Position numbers and translations under genes: made by a program. Shown one piece after another: positions 24,569 to 33,613 of a DNA stretch of 64,000 bases. Origin of the DNA: Cytobacillus suaedae (lineage in GTDB: Bacteria; Bacillota; Bacilli; Bacillales; Bacillaceae_L); assembly GCA_014960805.1 (NCBI GenBank), contig CP063163.1:979001-1043000 (forward strand), in the 5' to 3' direction. The first letter of the stretch is position 1; every line of letters starts with the position of its first letter. The notes under the pieces are model-generated. The model did no database searches and had not been told where the DNA came from. It was given only the letters and a program-made list of their open reading frames with translations.

Positions 24569-25474
24569 TCACTCTATCGTATAAAAACGCGATTTTCCAT
24601 ATCCATTCACCTTAAAGGATTTTAAAAGCACAGCACGAATAGTTCTCTCAGGTCTAAGTCCTCCACACCAATCATAAATAACATTCGTCGTTATTTTCTC
24701 CTCTGGAAATAACAAATTATATTCTCTGACTTGCCTATCCACTGCAGTAGGTAAATCTTCTTTATATCCACAGTTAGAACAATGTAAGGACCTCTGAAAG
24801 AAGGAATAGCATTTTGGACAATATATCCCTTTTTTAAGCTGATCATAGGTATATTTAGGTATGCGACTATAGGGAGATTCTGTTAAGTAGATAGAAAGAA
24901 GCTTTTTCGAGATATTTTGATCTTGTTTAGTTATTGAGGTTGGGTTGTTCCTAAATCCATTTAGAAAGCGACTAAGCTGTGTCGGGAATATCATTTGTGA
25001 GTTTCTTGGAGCATGATATAGGTGAAATTCGAGGTTGATAAAGATTAGGTATGATTTTATGGTTCCAACAAAACCGAGTTCTTTAAGTAAACGTCTAAAA
25101 AGGGTCTCACAACGTTGTGTTTGTAAAAGAGGATTCTTTACTTCATTATCAGAAGTGCCTGAATACCAGGCGTCTTTTTCAATATAAAAATCACCCTCAA
25201 AATTTTTTACTTCAAATATATAGATTGTATTGCCACTTAGTATGATTGTATCGATTTGAAAAACAGTGTTACTTATTTCGTAAATGAAATCGTGAATTAC
25301 GAGGTAATTCTCAGTTGGAAGTGCCTCAACCAACAAATCAAACCCCAACTCCCCCACAAACCCCTTTTCAAGGTTCAAATAATAATTTCGATCTTTTTCT
25401 AAAAGAGACATTCTAGAATTCAATGCCCTAAACATTTTCAGTTCTTTTGATTCAAATCGCTGTTTTAAAATCAA
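24569..25474 (-). CDS. NERD domain protein with C-terminal zinc ribbon
   Basis: 301 residues from a TTG at 25474, 7 nt after GGAGG; an upstream ATG at 25534 has no ribosome site. The nuclease-related domain (about 35-150) shows GFVGELGFDLL, the IDTIILSGNTIYIFEVKN core with the Glu-Val-Lys catalytic-type triad, and KNPLLQTQRCE. The end has two CxxC pairs (CPKCYSFFQRSLHCSNCGY), a zinc ribbon. NERD proteins are presumed nucleases or DNA-binding proteins; some occur with defence or mobile genes, but many Bacilli carry free-standing copies. It is alone, next to the hairpin array. Confidence 0.85.
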   Translation of the reverse strand: MILKQRFESKELKMFRALNSRMSLLEKDRNYYLNLEKGFVGELGFDLLVEALPTENYLVIHDFIYEISNTVFQIDTIILSGNTIYIFEVKNFEGDFYIEKDAWYSGTSDNEVKNPLLQTQRCETLFRRLLKELGFVGTIKSYLIFINLEFHLYHAPRNSQMIFPTQLSRFLNGFRNNPTSITKQDQNISKKLLSIYLTESPYSRIPKYTYDQLKKGIYCPKCYSFFQRSLHCSNCGYKEDLPTAVDRQVREYNLLFPEEKITTNVIYDWCGGLRPERTIRAVLLKSFKVNGYGKSRFYTIE

Positions 25475-25549
25475 ACCAACACCTCCAATATCTATTTTCA
25501 TAAACATTGTATTTTTACATTTCAAAAAAGACAAGCCTTTTTAACTCCT

Positions 25550-25592
25550 TGTGACACACATCACATTCCAACCAAACTCAATTCTTTATAAT
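25550..25592 (+). promoter_or_regulatory. Fnr-type promoter of ywiC
   Basis: Perfect TGTGA-N6-TCACA (25550-25565), exactly 21 nt, consensus -10 TATAAT (25587-25592). Start about 25599, giving a 26-nt leader. Confidence 0.88.
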
Positions 25593-25624
25593 AAAAGTAA
25601 CCTATTATGAAGAGGTGAAGTACG

Positions 25625-26344
25625 GTGAAACCTTTACTACCAAAACAACATGGTGCTTGGGCAATGTTGCTAGTTCCATTTATTCTAGGGATGGGGTTGG
25701 GCCAAGTATCCTTGATTCATATTCCACTATTTATAGGATGGTTATTTTTGTATTTAGCAACCTATCCATTATTAATGTCTTTTAAAAAGCGAAACAAACA
25801 ACGAGAGCTTCATGTAAAATGGACAGTTATTTATTTTGTTCCAGTTATCGTTTCTCTAATTATAGTTCTACTTTATGATTTTCGATTTGTTTACTTTGGT
25901 CTTATCATGGTTCCGTTCTTTATCATAAATGCCTATTATGCTAAACGAAATAACGAAAGAGCTCTTCTGAATGATTTATCAGCTATTTGTTCATTTGGAA
26001 TTGGTGGGGTGGCAAGTTATTTTGGAGGTACAGGTACTATTGACCTCACGGCTTTTGCTGTTTGGGGACTCACGATGTTATTTTTCGCAGGAAGTACCTT
26101 CTTTGTAAAAACAATGATTCGAGAAAAAGGCAATCCGAAGTATCGCTGGATATCATGGGGATTTCATTCTGGAGTAATCCTTCTATTCATAGGAAGTGGA
26201 TACTATCTTCTAACAATTGCTTACCTACCAAGCCTTGTAAGGGCAATTTACTTTTACGGTAAATCAATCACGATGATGAAGGTTGGTGTCTTCGAAATTA
26301 TAAACTCGGCTTTCTTTCTCATCGCTGTTTTACTTGTTATTTAA
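25625..26344 (+). CDS. ywiC: YwiC-like membrane protein
   Basis: 239-residue integral membrane protein with about seven to eight hydrophobic helices. The start KPLLPKQHGAWAMLLVPFIL is the YwiC family signature, and the CDP-alcohol-/UbiA-like layout has been noted for this family, though activity is unproven. GTG start with AGAGGTG upstream. In B. subtilis ywiC lies with narK, fnr and narGHJI, and the Fnr-type promoter here supports the same anaerobic role. No nitrate reductase gene is beside it in this window. Confidence 0.9.
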   Translation: MKPLLPKQHGAWAMLLVPFILGMGLGQVSLIHIPLFIGWLFLYLATYPLLMSFKKRNKQRELHVKWTVIYFVPVIVSLIIVLLYDFRFVYFGLIMVPFFIINAYYAKRNNERALLNDLSAICSFGIGGVASYFGGTGTIDLTAFAVWGLTMLFFAGSTFFVKTMIREKGNPKYRWISWGFHSGVILLFIGSGYYLLTIAYLPSLVRAIYFYGKSITMMKVGVFEIINSAFFLIAVLLVI

Positions 26345-26350
26345 AAACAA

Positions 26351-26382
26351 AGAAGTGGTGAACTAAAACATTCACCACTTCT
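26351..26382. terminator. Bidirectional terminator between ywiC and uppP
   Basis: 12-bp perfect stem agaagtggtgaa (26351-26362) with ttcaccacttct (26371-26382), followed by TTTTCT on the plus strand and TTTGTTTTTA on the minus strand. Confidence 0.92.
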
Positions 26383-26386
26383 TTTT

Positions 26387-27217
26387 CTAAAATACGTTAA
26401 ATAAAACGATTGAACCACCAACAATAAAGCAATAAATGGCAAAGTAAGCTAGGTTTCCTCTCGCCATTATACCCATAAACCATTTTAACGAGAAATAGGA
26501 GGCCACTAATGATCCTATAAAAGCAACCGTATATGGAAGCAATAGTTCATTTAAGTTGGGGTCATTTAAAATATCAGAAAAGCTTAATAACATGCCACCG
26601 AAGCTAACAGGAATAAACAATAAAAAAGAAAAACGTAGAGCTGTTTCTTGCTTCATACCTAAGCCCATTGCTGCAACAATGGTTGCTCCGGAACGGCTGA
26701 TGCCAGGTATTAACGCAATAGCTTGAGCACAACCAATAATAATGGCGTCTCTTAACGTTAACTCCGCATCGTTTTTTCTGCCACGTAAATTACGAATTAA
26801 CCAAAGTGCAACCCCTGTGATCAATAGTGTAATTCCAATTAAGAGAATTCCTTCTTTAATGAAGCTGGCTATTTGGTCATCGTATAATATACCAATTACA
26901 CCTGCTGGAATGGTTGCGATAACTAAATACACGATAAATCGGAAATCAGATTTTGCTTCAACATCTCTTGTTGTTATGTAACGTAGTCCATTTACAGTCA
27001 ATCGTAGTAAGTCTTCACGATAAATAAGCAATACAGCTATAAGAGAGGCTGCATTTACTAACAGCTCAAAACTCATTCCTTCAATAGATATATCCAGAAA
27101 ATGCTGTGCAAGTAAAAGGTGACCGCTTGAGGATACTGGTATTGGTTCAGTAACCCCCTGAAAAACGCCAAGAAACAAGTATTTTAACAGTAAATATAAC
27201 TTATCGATTGCATCCAC
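26387..27217 (-). CDS. uppP: Undecaprenyl-diphosphatase UppP
   Basis: Membrane enzyme that recycles undecaprenyl diphosphate for cell-wall synthesis and gives bacitracin tolerance. Start is taken as GTG 27217, 8 nt after GGAGG; a TTG at 27232 would overlap that ribosome site. About 276 residues with eight predicted membrane helices. Catalytic motifs: [15 protein letters not shown] (about 25-39, the first motif usually reads E/Q-F-L-P-SSSxH) and [10 protein letters not shown] (about 172-181). Unlike many family members it has EPIPVS rather than EFLPIS, a small deviation. Monocistronic. Confidence 0.93.
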   Translation of the reverse strand: MDAIDKLYLLLKYLFLGVFQGVTEPIPVSSSGHLLLAQHFLDISIEGMSFELLVNAASLIAVLLIYREDLLRLTVNGLRYITTRDVEAKSDFRFIVYLVIATIPAGVIGILYDDQIASFIKEGILLIGITLLITGVALWLIRNLRGRKNDAELTLRDAIIIGCAQAIALIPGISRSGATIVAAMGLGMKQETALRFSFLLFIPVSFGGMLLSFSDILNDPNLNELLLPYTVAFIGSLVASYFSLKWFMGIMARGNLAYFAIYCFIVGGSIVLFNVF

Positions 27218-27423
27218 AACAATATCCTCCAATTACGTTTTGATACTCTTTCCATTTAACTACATGTCCGTTGACGATGTAAAGTATTGCTTGTCTCTCT
27301 ATATATATTTGTCCTTTTAGGAAGACATGCAATAAAAATGAGAAAAGAACCTAAATAAAACATGAAATGAAATACATCAGGAGATAATAGTTCTGTACCA
27401 TGATATTGGAAGGAGGATTGGTG

Positions 27424-27603
27424 ATGGGACAAAGCCATGAATTTAGAGCTGGACATAAAGCTCCAAACAACGGGATCTATGTTGAAATTGGAGAAGAAGG
27501 AGACGGAGTTATGAATCCTAAAAGCATTAAGCTTAAGGCGGGCGATCCGTTTCCGGAAAACTCTAATGATAAAAGAAAATGGACATATAAAAGAAAACCA
27601 TGA
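27424..27603 (+). CDS. yjzC: YjzC family small protein
   Basis: 59 residues starting MGQSHEFRAGHKAPNNGIYV and ending SNDKRKWTYKRKP, the YjzC family pattern; function unknown. Start at 27424 is fixed by AAGGAGG 7 nt upstream, although the frame opens at 27400. In B. subtilis yjzC opens the yjz/yja block after the arginine genes; here it is next to clpB. A hairpin with short T-tract follows. Confidence 0.92.
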   Translation: MGQSHEFRAGHKAPNNGIYVEIGEEGDGVMNPKSIKLKAGDPFPENSNDKRKWTYKRKP

Positions 27604-27610
27604 TAAAGAT

Positions 27611-27637
27611 AAAGTCATCCTCAAGCAGGATGGCTTT
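27611..27637 (+). terminator. Terminator after yjzC
   Basis: Stem aaagtcatcct (27611-27621) with aggatggcttt (27627-27637), one G-U pair, followed by ACTTATGGGATTTTT. Moderate strength. Confidence 0.7.
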
Positions 27638-27656
27638 ACTTATGGGATTTTTAGGA

Positions 27657-27688
27657 TATAATAAAACTAAAGGTCAGTAATGGTCAAA
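27657..27688 (+). promoter_or_regulatory. clpB promoter with CtsR operator
   Basis: -10 TATAAT at 27657-27662. Directly downstream GGTCAGTAATGGTCAAA (27672-27688) matches 15 of 17 positions of the CtsR heptad repeat RGTCAAA-NAN-RGTCAAA. Placement over the start region fits heat-shock repression by CtsR. Confidence 0.8.
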
Positions 27689-27730
27689 AACTTCGTAACT
27701 AACACTTCATTTTTAAAGGGAGGTTTATAA

Positions 27731-30340
27731 ATGGATTTAAATAAGATGACACAGAAACTTCAGGAAGCAGTAATGGAGGCTCAAACGCTTGCAATTCGTA
27801 ATCAGCATCAGGAGGTTGATATCGTTCATTTATTCCTTACCCTACTTCGACAGTCAGATAGCCTCATCATTCGTATCCTTCAAAAATTAAATATCGATAC
27901 AAATCAACTTGAACAAAAAATAGAAGAGATACTTAAAAAAAAGCCTCAAGTATCAGGATCGGGTATAGAGGCAGGAAAGCTTTATATTACGGGGAAACTT
28001 CAGCAGCTTTTTATTCAAGCAGAAGAGGAAGCAAAACAATTACAAGATGATTATTTATCTGTAGAACATATTATGCTCGCACTAACAAAGGGGAAAGATT
28101 CAACAGAAGTTGAAAAAACACTACAGAACTATTCAATTAGACGAGATAGTGTTGAAAAAATTATTGCTGAAATTAGGGGGAATCAGCGCGTGACTAGTCA
28201 AAATCCAGAAGCAACGTATGAGGTGTTAACGAAATATGGAAGAGATCTTGTAGCAGAGGTAAGGTCTGGTAAGCTAGATCCAGTTATCGGTCGAGATGAT
28301 GAAATCCGAAGAGTGATTCGAATTTTATCAAGGAAGACAAAAAATAATCCAGTGTTAATTGGTGAACCTGGAGTAGGTAAAACGGCTATTGTGGAAGGTC
28401 TAGCTCAACGAATTGTGCGAAGAGATGTTCCTGAAGGGTTAAAGGATAAAACGATTTTTGCACTAGATATTGGATCGTTAATTGCTGGGGCTAAATTCAG
28501 GGGTGAATTTGAAGAAAGATTGAAGGCCGTACTAAATGAAATTAAGAAAAGTGATGGCCGTATCCTCTTGTTTATTGATGAATTACATACAATAGTTGGT
28601 GCTGGAAAGACAGAAGGGGCTATGGATGCAGGGAATATGTTAAAACCAATGTTAGCTCGTGGTGAATTGCATTGTATTGGAGCTACTACGTTAGATGAAC
28701 ATAGAAAATATATTGAAAAGGACCCTGCATTAGAGCGTCGCTTTCAACAAGTGCTTGTAAATGAATCAACAATTGAGGACACCATTTCAATTTTAAGAGG
28801 GTTAAAGGAACGTTTTGAAATTCATCACGGTGTAAATATCCATGATCGAGCAATTGTAGCTGCGGCTACACTGTCTGACCGGTATATAACTGAAAGATTT
28901 CTCCCAGACAAAGCAATTGATTTGATTGATGAAGCATGTGCAATGATTCGGACGGAAATAGATTCAATGCCTTCTGAATTAGATGAAGTAACAAGGCGAG
29001 TCATGCAGTTAGAAATAGAAGAAGCTGCACTCAGAAAAGAAACCGATCAAGCTAGTAAAACAAGACTAGACGTATTACTGAAAGAGCTTTCTGATTTAAA
29101 GGAAAAAGCGAATTCAATGAAAGCTCAATGGTTGCTTGAAAAAGAAGGAATAGGTCAAGTGCAACTTTTGAGGGAAGAGATTGAAAAGGCTAAACGGGAA
29201 CTAGAAGATGCCGAGAACAAATATGATTTGAATCGAGCAGCAGAATTACGACATGGTAGAATTCCTCAGATTGAAAAAGAGTTGAAGTCACTTGAGACAA
29301 AAGTGAATGAAACGAAGAGTGATAATCGTCTTCTTAGAGAAGAGGTTACAGAGGAAGAAATTGCAGGAATTGTTGCCAGATGGACGGGTATTCCAGTTAC
29401 TAAGCTGGTTGAAGGAGAGCGTGAAAAACTATTAAAATTACATGATATTTTAAAAGAACGAGTGATTGGCCAGGACGAAGCAGTTGAGTTAGTGTCCGAT
29501 GCGGTTCTTCGGGCAAGAGCTGGAATTAAGGATCCGAACAAACCAATTGGCTCATTTGTTTTCCTTGGTCCAACAGGGGTAGGTAAAACAGAATTAGCTA
29601 AAGCTCTAGCACAATCTTTGTTTGATAGTGAAGAGCAGATAATTAGGCTAGATATGTCTGAGTACATGGAAAAGCACTCCGTTTCAAGACTTATTGGAGC
29701 GCCCCCTGGGTATGTAGGTTATGAAGAAGGTGGCCAACTAACTGAAGCCGTTAGACGAAAACCTTATTCAGTCATTTTGATGGATGAAATCGAGAAGGCT
29801 CATCCTGAGGTGTTCAATATTCTGTTACAGATGTTAGATGACGGCAGAGTAACTGATTCCCAAGGGCGGACAGTAGATTTCAAGAATACAGTAATTATTA
29901 TGACATCCAACATAGGGTCTCAGTATTTACTTGACGGTTTAACTTCTGAGGGAGAAATAATAGAAGAAACACGGAAAAAAGTGTTAGAACAACTTCAATT
30001 ACATTTCCGTCCGGAGTTCTTAAATCGAATTGATGATATCATTTTATTTAAACCTTTAACCATGAAAGAAATAATAGGGATTGTTGAAAAATTGGTGAAA
30101 GATCTCCAAGGGAGACTTCGTGATCGAAACATTACTCTTCAGCTAACGAATGAAGCTAAAACGTATATTGCTGAATCTGGCTTTGATCCATTGTATGGTG
30201 CAAGACCTCTAAAACGTTATATTCAAAAAAATATTGAGACAAAGATAGCAAGAGAATTAATTGCAGGCAAAATAGAGGATGATGATACGGTTAAAGTAGA
30301 CTTTCAAGATGGACAAATGATTGTCTTAACAAACGAATAA
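27731..30340 (+). CDS. clpB: ATP-dependent disaggregase ClpB
   Basis: Hexameric AAA+ unfoldase that works with DnaK to dissolve aggregates after heat stress. 869 residues, the normal ClpB length. Clp N-domain repeats (1-145), first AAA+ module with Walker A GEPGVGKT (about 211-218) and LLFIDEL (about 279-285), long middle coiled coil (about 405-525, rich in Glu/Lys/Leu) that separates ClpB from ClpC/E, second AAA+ module with GPTGVGKT (about 613-620) and [13 protein letters not shown] (about 680-692), C-terminal D2-small domain. B. subtilis has no clpB at this site, so it is an insertion in the yjzC-yjzD interval. CtsR box upstream. Confidence 0.97.
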   Translation: MDLNKMTQKLQEAVMEAQTLAIRNQHQEVDIVHLFLTLLRQSDSLIIRILQKLNIDTNQLEQKIEEILKKKPQVSGSGIEAGKLYITGKLQQLFIQAEEEAKQLQDDYLSVEHIMLALTKGKDSTEVEKTLQNYSIRRDSVEKIIAEIRGNQRVTSQNPEATYEVLTKYGRDLVAEVRSGKLDPVIGRDDEIRRVIRILSRKTKNNPVLIGEPGVGKTAIVEGLAQRIVRRDVPEGLKDKTIFALDIGSLIAGAKFRGEFEERLKAVLNEIKKSDGRILLFIDELHTIVGAGKTEGAMDAGNMLKPMLARGELHCIGATTLDEHRKYIEKDPALERRFQQVLVNESTIEDTISILRGLKERFEIHHGVNIHDRAIVAAATLSDRYITERFLPDKAIDLIDEACAMIRTEIDSMPSELDEVTRRVMQLEIEEAALRKETDQASKTRLDVLLKELSDLKEKANSMKAQWLLEKEGIGQVQLLREEIEKAKRELEDAENKYDLNRAAELRHGRIPQIEKELKSLETKVNETKSDNRLLREEVTEEEIAGIVARWTGIPVTKLVEGEREKLLKLHDILKERVIGQDEAVELVSDAVLRARAGIKDPNKPIGSFVFLGPTGVGKTELAKALAQSLFDSEEQIIRLDMSEYMEKHSVSRLIGAPPGYVGYEEGGQLTEAVRRKPYSVILMDEIEKAHPEVFNILLQMLDDGRVTDSQGRTVDFKNTVIIMTSNIGSQYLLDGLTSEGEIIEETRKKVLEQLQLHFRPEFLNRIDDIILFKPLTMKEIIGIVEKLVKDLQGRLRDRNITLQLTNEAKTYIAESGFDPLYGARPLKRYIQKNIETKIARELIAGKIEDDDTVKVDFQDGQMIVLTNE

Positions 30341-30356
30341 TTAGGCAAAAATAAAA

Positions 30357-30381
30357 CCCCTGCTCCATATGGTAGCAGGGG
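30357..30381. terminator. Bidirectional terminator between clpB and yjzD
   Basis: Stem cccctgct (30357-30364) with agcagggg (30374-30381) plus inner ccatatgg palindrome. Better T-tract on the minus strand (TTTTATTTTT), so it mainly terminates yjzD. Confidence 0.85.
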
Positions 30382-30403
30382 ATTTATGTATTTGAAAAAT
30401 TCA

Positions 30404-30595
30404 TTAATGCTTTTCAATCGGCTCTAAAGGAATGATTTCGCCAAGAGCAGTGATTAGAACGAATGAAACAACAGCAATTATTGATGCTGTGCCGAAGTCA
30501 TATGCAGCACCTATCATTGAAGAGACAACATATGATGCCATTTGTACTAATAGAAAAGTCCAAAATAATGTCCAGAAAAAACGCACTAGATTCAC
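30404..30595 (-). CDS. yjzD: YjzD-like small membrane protein (DUF2929)
   Basis: 63 residues with two hydrophobic helices (about 4-27 and 38-55) and a short polar tail ending EPIEKH. Sequence MNLVRFFWTLFWTFLLVQMA resembles DUF2929 proteins; function unknown. Located where B. subtilis has yjzD, convergent with clpB and divergent from yjaU. Confidence 0.85.
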   Translation of the reverse strand: MNLVRFFWTLFWTFLLVQMASYVVSSMIGAAYDFGTASIIAVVSFVLITALGEIIPLEPIEKH

Positions 30596-30783
30596 CTCAT
30601 TTTATCCGCATTCTTAATACATAGTACCATAATTATTTTAAATAAAAAAGCATTACTTACCTTCTCTATTTTTCCCGAAATGAAAAAAAAAATAATAATT
30701 AGGTATTCTCCCTTTCAAAATGGAGTCTTTAACATACATTGATAAGAGAGGAATCATACTGTGTATATAAGGTGGGAGGAAAA

Positions 30784-31524
30784 ATGGAACTCAAGCAGCG
30801 TTTTTTCCAGCTTGATACAGAGTGGTGTGTAGTTCACGTGCCTGAACGTCCTAACGGTTTCGGAATCATCGTTTTGGGAGATAAAAATCATTTTGTTGAA
30901 GAAGAAAGTAGCTTTTTAATTCAAAATCAAGGACGTCTTCAAATGCTAAATGAATTAATCAGTCAAGGTTATACCGTATTTTATTCAAATCTCTATGGAC
31001 GCCATTGGGGTAGTAGAAATGCAGTCTTGTTAGCCAAAAGGCTGTATCACTATATTATGAAAAGCGAAATATTAAACAATCGAATTCACATTTTAGCTGA
31101 AGGTATGGGAGCATTGGTTGGCCTACAATTAGCTGACACAATGGATGAACATGTTCGATCTCTAGCCCTGATAAATCCATGTGTTGATCTAAAAGCTCAT
31201 ATTGAACATGAAAAGGAATATAAATTCTTCTATAAGCAATTAACAAAGGAATTGGCTAAAGCCTATAAAATAAATGAAAAAAATGTAATTGAAGAGGTTA
31301 TGAAAGACCAACAAACGATAAACTTTGATACTGAATTACCATTAGCGATCTGGCAAACAACGGATAGGAAGAGTTTTAACCCTGAATTTCACACACGAAT
31401 GTTAGAAGAGCGTAGGAAAGAATTAGGAAAACCTATTTTTATATCTTATCTTGTTACCGAAAAGAAATATAGAATGACAAGAGCAATTTGTCGATTTTTT
31501 AAACAACAAGAAGAAGAATTATAA
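30784..31524 (+). CDS. yjaU: YjaU-like alpha/beta hydrolase
   Basis: 246 residues from ATG 30784, placed by GGGAGG just upstream; the open frame from 30739 begins within the promoter-like DNA. The central LAEGMGALVGLQLADTM (about 102-118) is a nucleophile-elbow-like GxGxG segment in which Ser is replaced by Met (EGMGA), so esterase activity is doubtful. No signal peptide. Function unknown in B. subtilis too. A TTGATA-17 nt-TGTATA promoter-like pair (30739-30767) precedes it but leaves almost no leader. First of the yjaU-yjaV-med-comZ row. Confidence 0.8.
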   Translation: MELKQRFFQLDTEWCVVHVPERPNGFGIIVLGDKNHFVEEESSFLIQNQGRLQMLNELISQGYTVFYSNLYGRHWGSRNAVLLAKRLYHYIMKSEILNNRIHILAEGMGALVGLQLADTMDEHVRSLALINPCVDLKAHIEHEKEYKFFYKQLTKELAKAYKINEKNVIEEVMKDQQTINFDTELPLAIWQTTDRKSFNPEFHTRMLEERRKELGKPIFISYLVTEKKYRMTRAICRFFKQQEEEL

Positions 31525-31559
31525 TAGTCCCCCAATACAAATACATGAGGGGGACTATT
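31523..31559 (+). terminator. Terminator after yjaU
   Basis: 11-bp stem aatagtccccc (31523-31533) with gggggactatt (31549-31559), overlapping the stop codon, followed by ATTTTGG. Short T-tract. Confidence 0.8.
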
Positions 31560-31623
31560 ATTTTGGCTGGTTTCTGCATAGGATTACAATAAATAGTAGT
31601 GTAGCTAATATGGAGGTGGATAC

Positions 31624-32295
31624 ATGAGGGTATTACTTGTTGGTGGACTTGGATCTATAGGTTACACTCTTTGTAGTCAATTGATTGAAGAGGAGATTGA
31701 AGTATTCGCATTAGATAACATTTCAAATGACCATGATGAAAAGGAAGAAAAACTTTTACAAATTGGGAGAAATGCGTTCTTTCAATACAGTTCACTTGAC
31801 ACAGATTACCGAGTTGAAAAAGAAAAGTTTAATGTCATTATTTATTGTTTATATGACCCGATAGATAGACAGGGTAACTTAAATATGGAGAATGATATGG
31901 AGTTGATGGAGAAACATTTGAAAAATGCATTAGAATACTGCAATGAATATGGAAGTAAATTTATACTAATCTCAGGTTCTACAGAATCGGAAAATCAATT
32001 CTCTGAAACTGATAATGAAAAAAAATCTTCTTGTGATAATGGTGATGAGAAATTATATTTCATTCAGGAGCAATTAGTAACTGAAGCATTCAAAGATAAA
32101 GATGAACAATTCAGTATAGTTCGATTGAATTTTGATGACATCGAAAGAGAAAATGGTAACCAAGTAAGTACTTTTTACCTGTATAAAACGAAAGAAAAAT
32201 CTAACTTTCAAATAATAACTAGTTCAGAAGATACGGGTGAAGAGTCAGATATTTTTACAGAATGGTTAAAAAATAACTGGAACAAGGAGGATTAA
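31624..32295 (+). CDS. yjaV: NAD(P)-binding epimerase-like protein YjaV
   Basis: 223 residues. N-terminal Rossmann start RVLLVGGLGSIGYTLCSQLI (2-21) with a GGxGxxG nucleotide loop, and a central segment KFILISGSTESENQF where the Ser/Tyr/Lys catalytic set of true epimerases is not evident. The protein is shorter than normal SDR epimerases, so it may bind a nucleotide without catalysis. GGAGG lies 7 nt before the ATG. Position matches yjaV, upstream of med. Confidence 0.8.
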   Translation: MRVLLVGGLGSIGYTLCSQLIEEEIEVFALDNISNDHDEKEEKLLQIGRNAFFQYSSLDTDYRVEKEKFNVIIYCLYDPIDRQGNLNMENDMELMEKHLKNALEYCNEYGSKFILISGSTESENQFSETDNEKKSSCDNGDEKLYFIQEQLVTEAFKDKDEQFSIVRLNFDDIERENGNQVSTFYLYKTKEKSNFQIITSSEDTGEESDIFTEWLKNNWNKED

Positions 32296-32403
32296 CCTAT
32301 TTTTTCTTGTACATTAGTAAGTACGCGATGTAAAATATAATTGGAATTATAAAGTATTATCATGCATTATTCATTTATCTGACGAAGGAGTTGTTGCAGA
32401 AGC

Positions 32404-33369
32404 ATGAGAAATCCAATTGGATTACTGATAATGATTACAGTAGTGATTTTCTCACTATCAGCATGTGGACAAACTGCTTCCACAGATAAATTACAAAAAG
32501 TGGGTCTTTTAGTACCGGATTCTATTAATGATCAGGTGTGGGGAACTAAAGGTTATAAGGGATTATTGAAGATACAAGCGAAGTTTAATATAGATGTCTT
32601 TTATCAAGAGAGTATAAATAATGAAGCAGCTGCCATTCAGGCAGTAAAGGAATTTCATGAACAAGGTGTTAATTTGATTTTTGGACATGGAGAAGAGTAT
32701 GCAGGATATTTTAATAAAATAAGCGAAGAGTATCCTGACATACATTTTATTTGTTTTAACGGGGATGCAAGAGCAGATAATGTGACAAGTCTAAACTTTA
32801 AGGCCAATGCCATGGGCTTTTTCGGAGGAATGGTTGCTGGAGAGATGACAAAAACAAACAAAGTTGGGGTCATTGCCGCATATGAATGGCAACCAGAAGT
32901 GAATGGATTTTATGAAGGCGCTGCTTTTCAAAATCCAAATGTAGAAGTTGAAATTCGCTACACGAATGCATGGGACAATGTAGACACAGCCCTAAAATAC
33001 TTAGAAGAAATGATGCAGGATGGCATTGATGTCGTCTACCCTGCTGGTGATGGCTATAATGTACCTGTAACAGAGGTTCTAAAAGAGCATGGTCTATACT
33101 CAATCGGTTTTATTTCAGACCAATCAGATTTGGGTGAAGCAACGGTTTTAACAAGCACAGTTCAACATGTAGATGTATTGTATGAATTAGTTGCTGAAAG
33201 ATATAATAATGGAGAACTTGAATCAGGTGAACTTTACTTTGACTTTCAAGAGGACGTCATATCAATGGGGAAATTTAGCCCAGAAGTCGACCCGTTGTTT
33301 GTACAAGAAATGGAAACATTAATTAATACTTATAAGAAAACCGGAATTTTACCTAATCAAAGAAAATAG
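32404..33369 (+). CDS. med: Med-type lipoprotein, positive regulator of comK (BMP family)
   Basis: 321 residues with signal and lipobox LSAC (Cys21), then a two-lobe BMP/PnrA-type periplasmic-binding fold (about 30-310; motifs GLLVPDSINDQVWGTKGYKG and NFKANAMGFFGGMVAGEM). In B. subtilis Med promotes competence by raising comK expression, and med is followed by comZ, as here. The AAGGAG is 13 nt from the ATG, longer than normal, and there is no better in-frame start, so translation may be weak. How a surface lipoprotein affects comK is not known from sequence. Confidence 0.9.
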   Translation: MRNPIGLLIMITVVIFSLSACGQTASTDKLQKVGLLVPDSINDQVWGTKGYKGLLKIQAKFNIDVFYQESINNEAAAIQAVKEFHEQGVNLIFGHGEEYAGYFNKISEEYPDIHFICFNGDARADNVTSLNFKANAMGFFGGMVAGEMTKTNKVGVIAAYEWQPEVNGFYEGAAFQNPNVEVEIRYTNAWDNVDTALKYLEEMMQDGIDVVYPAGDGYNVPVTEVLKEHGLYSIGFISDQSDLGEATVLTSTVQHVDVLYELVAERYNNGELESGELYFDFQEDVISMGKFSPEVDPLFVQEMETLINTYKKTGILPNQRK

Positions 33370-33387
33370 CAAAAGGAGTAACTTAAG

Positions 33388-33576
33388 ATGCACCCAAAAT
33401 CAATGGAATTTATGCAAATCGCAATGAAGTATTTACCTGAAGCAAAACAGATGCTGGATGATACAGGAATTGAGCTGACAATGGATAAACTTCAGCCAAT
33501 GATTGATATGCTAACTAAGGTAATGGCCGATGCTTATGAATTAGGGAAACAAGAAGCATTAGAACAAGATGAATAA
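33388..33576 (+). CDS. comZ: ComZ, repressor of comG expression
   Basis: 62 residues, wholly helical and acidic at the end, with MDKLQPMIDMLTKVMADAYE in the centre, matching ComZ of B. subtilis (63 residues), which lowers transcription of the comG DNA-uptake operon. Starts 18 nt after the med stop with GGAG upstream, so med-comZ form one unit, ending at a strong hairpin. Confidence 0.9.
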   Translation: MHPKSMEFMQIAMKYLPEAKQMLDDTGIELTMDKLQPMIDMLTKVMADAYELGKQEALEQDE

Positions 33577-33589
33577 TGGTAAAAAGTAG

Positions 33590-33613
33590 GCGCTAGAATT
33601 AATATTCTAGCGC
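33590..33613. terminator. Bidirectional terminator between comZ and the yjzB-position gene
   Basis: 10-bp stem gcgctagaat (33590-33599) with attctagcgc (33604-33613), followed by TTTTT on the plus strand. The minus-strand gene's stop lies within it. Confidence 0.92.

Noticed and set aside
13832-26344. Prophage or integrative element
   Set aside because: No integrase, transposase, phage structural gene, tRNA target or clear direct-repeat ends were seen.
30784-31524. Active esterase assignment for YjaU
   Set aside because: The nucleophile elbow reads EGMGA, with Met where the catalytic Ser should be, so only the fold is claimed.
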